DNA of 8,603 nt from an uncultured Clostridia bacterium (GTDB lineage Bacteria; Bacillota_I; Bacilli_A; RF39; UBA660): NCBI GenBank assembly GCA_947569225.1, contig CANORX010000034.1, positions 1-8,603 on the forward strand, in the 5' to 3' direction. Positions 7,698-8,603 of the stretch are shown here, in pieces. The notes below the pieces were generated by a model. That model saw nothing but the letters and a program-made list of their open reading frames with translations, did no database searches and was not told the DNA's origin. Both the position numbers and the translations under genes were made by a program. How positions within the stretch are numbered: the first letter of the stretch is position 1; the number at the start of each line of letters is the position of its first letter.

Positions 7698-7721
7698 GGA
7701 TTAAAATTAATCTCTATTTTT
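7691..7721 (+). terminator. Intrinsic terminator at the end of leuS
   Basis: AAAATAGGGATTAA (7691-7704), which contains the TAG stop codon, pairs with TTAATCTCTATTTT (7707-7720) with one G-U pair. The core stem TAGGGATTA/TAATCTCTA is followed by TTTTT. Confidence 0.8.
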
Positions 7722-7753
7722 CAGCAAAAAAGAGTAAATGAATTTAAACTTAC

Positions 7754-7791
7754 AAATAGATAGAAAAGTTTTTAGAAAATTCTATCTATTT
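7754..7791. terminator. Second hairpin, possible bidirectional terminator
   Basis: A perfect 12-bp inverted repeat, AAATAGATAGAA (7754-7765) and TTCTATCTATTT (7780-7791), with a 14-nt loop. It is followed by ATTTTCTTC on the plus strand, so it could back up the leuS terminator or end a minus-strand transcript coming from the orphan leader copy at 8031-7966. Confidence 0.45.
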
Positions 7792-7808
7792 ATTTTCTTC
7801 ATAAATTA

Positions 7809-7947
7809 AAGCACTGAATTATGTGAAACTCCACATATTTAATACCCTAATTTCATTAATTCCAATTTTCAAAGATCATTTTCAGTCATTTTTGACTAAT
7901 TATCTATATTAATATTTTCATATTAATACCATTTTCACATAGTGCTT
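7809..7947. repeat. Long-range inverted repeat enclosing two hairpins
   Basis: AAGCAC (7809-7814) plus TATGTGAAA (7820-7828) pair with TTTCACATA (7933-7941) plus GTGCTT (7942-7947), 15 bp with a 5-nt bulge. Inside are AGTCA-TTTT-TGACT (7884-7897) and TATTAATAT-TTTC-ATATTAATA (7907-7928); the latter has a GAAA tetraloop if read on the minus strand. TATGTG can alternatively form a local hairpin with CACATA (7832-7837). No open frame of note is present. It could be a structured RNA on the minus strand or a small MITE-like insertion that replaced a toxin gene; I cannot decide which. Confidence 0.45.
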
Positions 7948-7965
7948 AGTTTTTCCATACTATCC

Positions 7966-8031
7966 TTTCTCAAGTTTAGAGGACGACACTCACATCAAAT
8001 GTTCCTATAAAAATTATATACTAAGAATAGT
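7966..8031 (-). repeat. Orphan copy of the toxin promoter and leader (copy 1)
   Basis: These 66 bp match 8321-8386 at 65 positions; looser similarity continues to about 8062. On the minus strand the copy keeps the -10 TATAAT (8013-8018) and the whole leader, but its -35 is degraded (TTATTT with a 16-bp spacer, versus TTGTTT with 17 in copy 2). The single difference (7978) lies in the anti-Shine-Dalgarno strand. Downstream, the strong ribosome binding site has shrunk to AAAGGAT and the reading frame from the next ATG closes after seven codons, so no toxin is encoded here. Confidence 0.85.
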
Positions 8032-8073
8032 TTAAAATAAGTGAACAATCGCTACTTTTAAAAATTTTGTTTT

Positions 8074-8102
8074 TTGACAAGAACTCAAAAATATGATATT
8101 AT
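8074..8102 (+). promoter_or_regulatory. Strong promoter of the putative antitoxin RNA
   Basis: Perfect -35 TTGACA (8074-8079), 17-bp spacer, -10 TATTAT (8097-8102) with extended TGA in front. No open reading frame with a ribosome binding site follows closely; what follows is a chain of hairpins, as expected for a small RNA gene. It is clearly stronger than the facing toxin promoter. Confidence 0.8.
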
Positions 8103-8106
8103 GAAT

Positions 8107-8223
8107 ACGTCAAGGAAACTTGCGTAAAATAAAAAAGAGGAACATTCGATCTTGCAAGTGAATGTCGCCTCTAATAAATTAGTATCGACACTCGATCAAT
8201 GCTGAAAGAGTGTCATATCTTTA
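8107..8223 (+). ncRNA. Putative type I antitoxin small RNA
   Basis: Predicted from the promoter at 8074-8102. The RNA of about 110-117 nt would fold into three hairpins: ACG-T-CAAG-GAAA-CTTG-CGT with a GNRA loop (8107-8125); AGAGG-A-ACATTC ... GAATGT-CG-CCTCT (8136-8172); and GACACTC ... GAGTGTC (8187-8193, 8208-8214), followed by the moderately U-rich ATCTTTATT, a plausible but weak terminator. From about 8126 to its end it is perfectly antisense to the 3' part of the peptide mRNA, including the last codons. In addition 8186-8201 can pair imperfectly with the toxin leader (9+5+2 bp with bulges). This convergent overlap is how TxpA/RatA, BsrG/SR4 and the pAD1 par (Fst) antitoxins are arranged. 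The role is inferred from layout; the ends are approximate. Confidence 0.65.
8126..8172 (-). terminator. Terminator of the toxin mRNA
   Basis: Read on the minus strand: AGAGG-CG-ACATTC, a 12-nt loop, GAATGT-T-CCTCT, then TTTTTTATTTT (complement of 8126-8135). It is a strong Rho-independent terminator about 40 nt after the peptide stop codon. The same DNA read on the plus strand is the middle hairpin of the antitoxin, without a T-tract. Confidence 0.85.
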
Positions 8224-8305
8224 TTGCTATTACCAATAAGGTAAGGAGTAATAAAATGATAGCAATAAGACGAAGGACTTTAATAATAAAAGTTCTTTTC
8301 TTCAT
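8213..8305 (-). CDS. 30-residue hydrophobic peptide, putative type I toxin
   Basis: The peptide begins MKKRTFIIKVLRLIAI, continues with an almost unbroken Leu/Ile/Val run (residues about 14-27) and ends AIKI. A basic N-terminus plus one membrane helix is the usual form of type I toxins (Fst, TxpA, BsrG, TisB families), which act at the cytoplasmic membrane. I recognise no specific family. The start at 8305 is supported by AAAGGAGGG (8311-8319), 5 nt upstream, the best ribosome binding site in the window. The TGA stop sits in the third antitoxin hairpin. It has its own promoter (8368-8396), a leader of about 56 nt that hides the ribosome binding site, and a strong terminator. An antisense RNA converges on its 3' end. 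Too short for routine gene calling. A non-toxic small membrane peptide remains possible; toxicity is inferred. Confidence 0.72.
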   Translation of the reverse strand: MKKRTFIIKVLRLIAIILLLLTLLVIAIKI

Positions 8306-8310
8306 TGTAT

Positions 8311-8361
8311 CCCTCCTTTCTTTCTCAAGTTTGGAGGACGACACTCACATCAAATGTTCCT
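8311..8361 (-). promoter_or_regulatory. Toxin mRNA leader with ribosome-binding-site-sequestering hairpin
   Basis: On the minus strand CCTCC (8333-8337) pairs with GGAGG (8312-8316). Inside are symmetric AAA/AAA sides (8330-8332, 8317-8319) and CTT-GAGA-AAG (8320-8329), a GNRA-capped stem. A flanking T-G pair extends it. This masks the Shine-Dalgarno sequence. The upstream part, AGGA-ACATT ... AGTGT-CG-TCCT (8361-8335), can form a competing hairpin that uses part of the same TCCTCC strand and would free the ribosome binding site. Confidence 0.65.
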
Positions 8362-8386
8362 ATAAAAATTATATACTAAGAATAGT
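8321..8386 (-). repeat. Toxin promoter/leader repeat (copy 2, functional)
   Basis: This is the partner of 7966-8031 (65 of 66 identical, same orientation, 355 bp apart). It spans the -10 element, transcription start and leader of the toxin gene and stops short of the Shine-Dalgarno sequence, so the duplicated unit is the regulatory part and not the coding part. Confidence 0.85.
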
Positions 8387-8396
8387 ATTAAAACAA
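8368..8396 (-). promoter_or_regulatory. Promoter of the toxin mRNA
   Basis: On the minus strand -10 TATAAT (8368-8373), 17-bp spacer, -35 TTGTTT (8391-8396). Start site near 8361, giving an mRNA of about 235 nt to the terminator. Confidence 0.65.
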
Positions 8397-8424
8397 GCGA
8401 ATAACAACTACTTTTAAAAAAATT

Positions 8425-8527
8425 TAACATTGTATTTATAACATTGTAATTAAAATAAAATTAATGTAAAATACACCTTAGGTGACATTAAATGAATATA
8501 GATAATATAAAAGAAAACAATTTATAA
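8425..8527 (+). other. Promoter-like segment and minimal open frame near the window end
   Basis: A direct repeat TAACATTGTA (8425-8434, 8439-8448) overlaps a promoter-like TTGTAA (8444-8449), 17-bp spacer, TAAAAT (8467-8472). It is followed by the palindrome CACC-TTA-GGTG (8475-8485) and ATG 8492, whose frame closes after 11 codons at 8527. AGGTG is placed as a ribosome binding site would be. This is too short to call a gene; apart from these elements I see nothing in 8418-8527. Confidence 0.3.
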
Positions 8528-8539
8528 TTTTAAAGAAAA

Positions 8540-8603
8540 AATTATTTTTATAAAATAATTATTTTTGTTTTTTTTTTTTTTTTTTTTTTTTTTTTTGTTT
8601 TTT
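8540..8603 (+). other. AT-rich hairpin followed by a long T homopolymer
   Basis: AATTATTTT (8540-8548) and AAAATAATT (8552-8560) form a perfect 9-bp hairpin without G-C pairs. Then come ATTTTTG and 29 consecutive T (8568-8596), one G and six more T to the end. It could be a terminator, but a homopolymer this long at a sequence end is more likely to mark where an assembly stopped or collapsed. Confidence 0.5.

Noticed and set aside
7982..8006. Seven-codon frame after the orphan leader as a second toxin
   Set aside because: The frame from ATG near 7958 closes after MEKLSTM, is not hydrophobic, and the ribosome binding site is weakened.
8213..8257. UGA decoded as Trp (Mollicutes code), which would extend the toxin by about 15 residues
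   Set aside because: Trp codons in GH31 and leuS are TGG throughout, the extension would run through the antisense-paired 3' region, and its sequence is not hydrophobic or conserved-looking.
7966..8386. Repeats around 7966 and 8321 as a CRISPR array or insertion sequence ends
   Set aside because: Only two copies, 355 bp apart with a functional cassette between them, no regular spacers, no transposase and no inverted termini.
8199..8417. 72-residue plus-strand open frame
   Set aside because: It runs antisense through the toxin gene, its promoter and leader; composition is explained by those elements. An internal ATG at 8256 has AAGGAG upstream, but in copy 1 only the antisense leader part is conserved and the frame has no recognisable protein character.

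Overview
The window is about three quarters A+T. It has strong A/T codon bias, AAGGAGG-type ribosome binding sites, sigma-A-like promoters and a tRNA-responsive T-box leader, all of which point to a low-GC Gram-positive (Firmicutes/Bacillota-type) bacterium, perhaps an uncultured gut or anaerobic lineage. Trp in the two largest genes is always TGG, so the standard code applies rather than the Mollicutes UGA=Trp code. The window ends in a run of T that looks like a contig end.

Layout. Positions 2-631 hold the C-terminal half of a major-facilitator-type membrane protein, cut by the window edge. It converges with a small helical protein of unknown function (628-999, minus). The two share a 4-bp stop overlap and a hairpin. 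A divergent promoter region (1000-1164) then feeds a cytoplasmic GH31-family glycosidase (1165-3573) that ends at its own terminator. Next is a J-domain membrane-protein gene (3662-4240) with an in-frame TAA at codon 6 and HTD in place of HPD. A T-box leader with a CUU (Leu) specifier (4285-4497) precedes a two-gene operon: a 121-residue membrane protein (4514-4879) that overlaps leuS (4872-7697). The leucyl-tRNA synthetase has a complete Nudix hydrolase domain inserted in its CP1 editing region.

From 7722 to the end there is no ordinary gene, but the DNA is highly structured. The main result is a compact candidate type I toxin-antitoxin locus (about 8074-8396). On the minus strand a 30-residue, positively charged, single-helix hydrophobic peptide (8213-8305) has a strong Shine-Dalgarno sequence held in a symmetric hairpin. 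Its mRNA ends at a clear intrinsic terminator. On the plus strand a near-consensus extended -10 promoter drives a convergent small RNA (about 8107-8223) overlapping the 3' end of the toxin mRNA. The toxin leader recurs twice in the antitoxin region, once inverted (21 of 23 bases) and once directly. A second, nearly identical copy of the toxin promoter/leader (7966-8031) lacks a toxin gene.

RNA-level control recurs in the window: a T-box couples leuS to uncharged tRNA-Leu, and an antisense RNA probably restrains the peptide toxin. All functional calls come from reading the sequence; no searches or folding programs were run.
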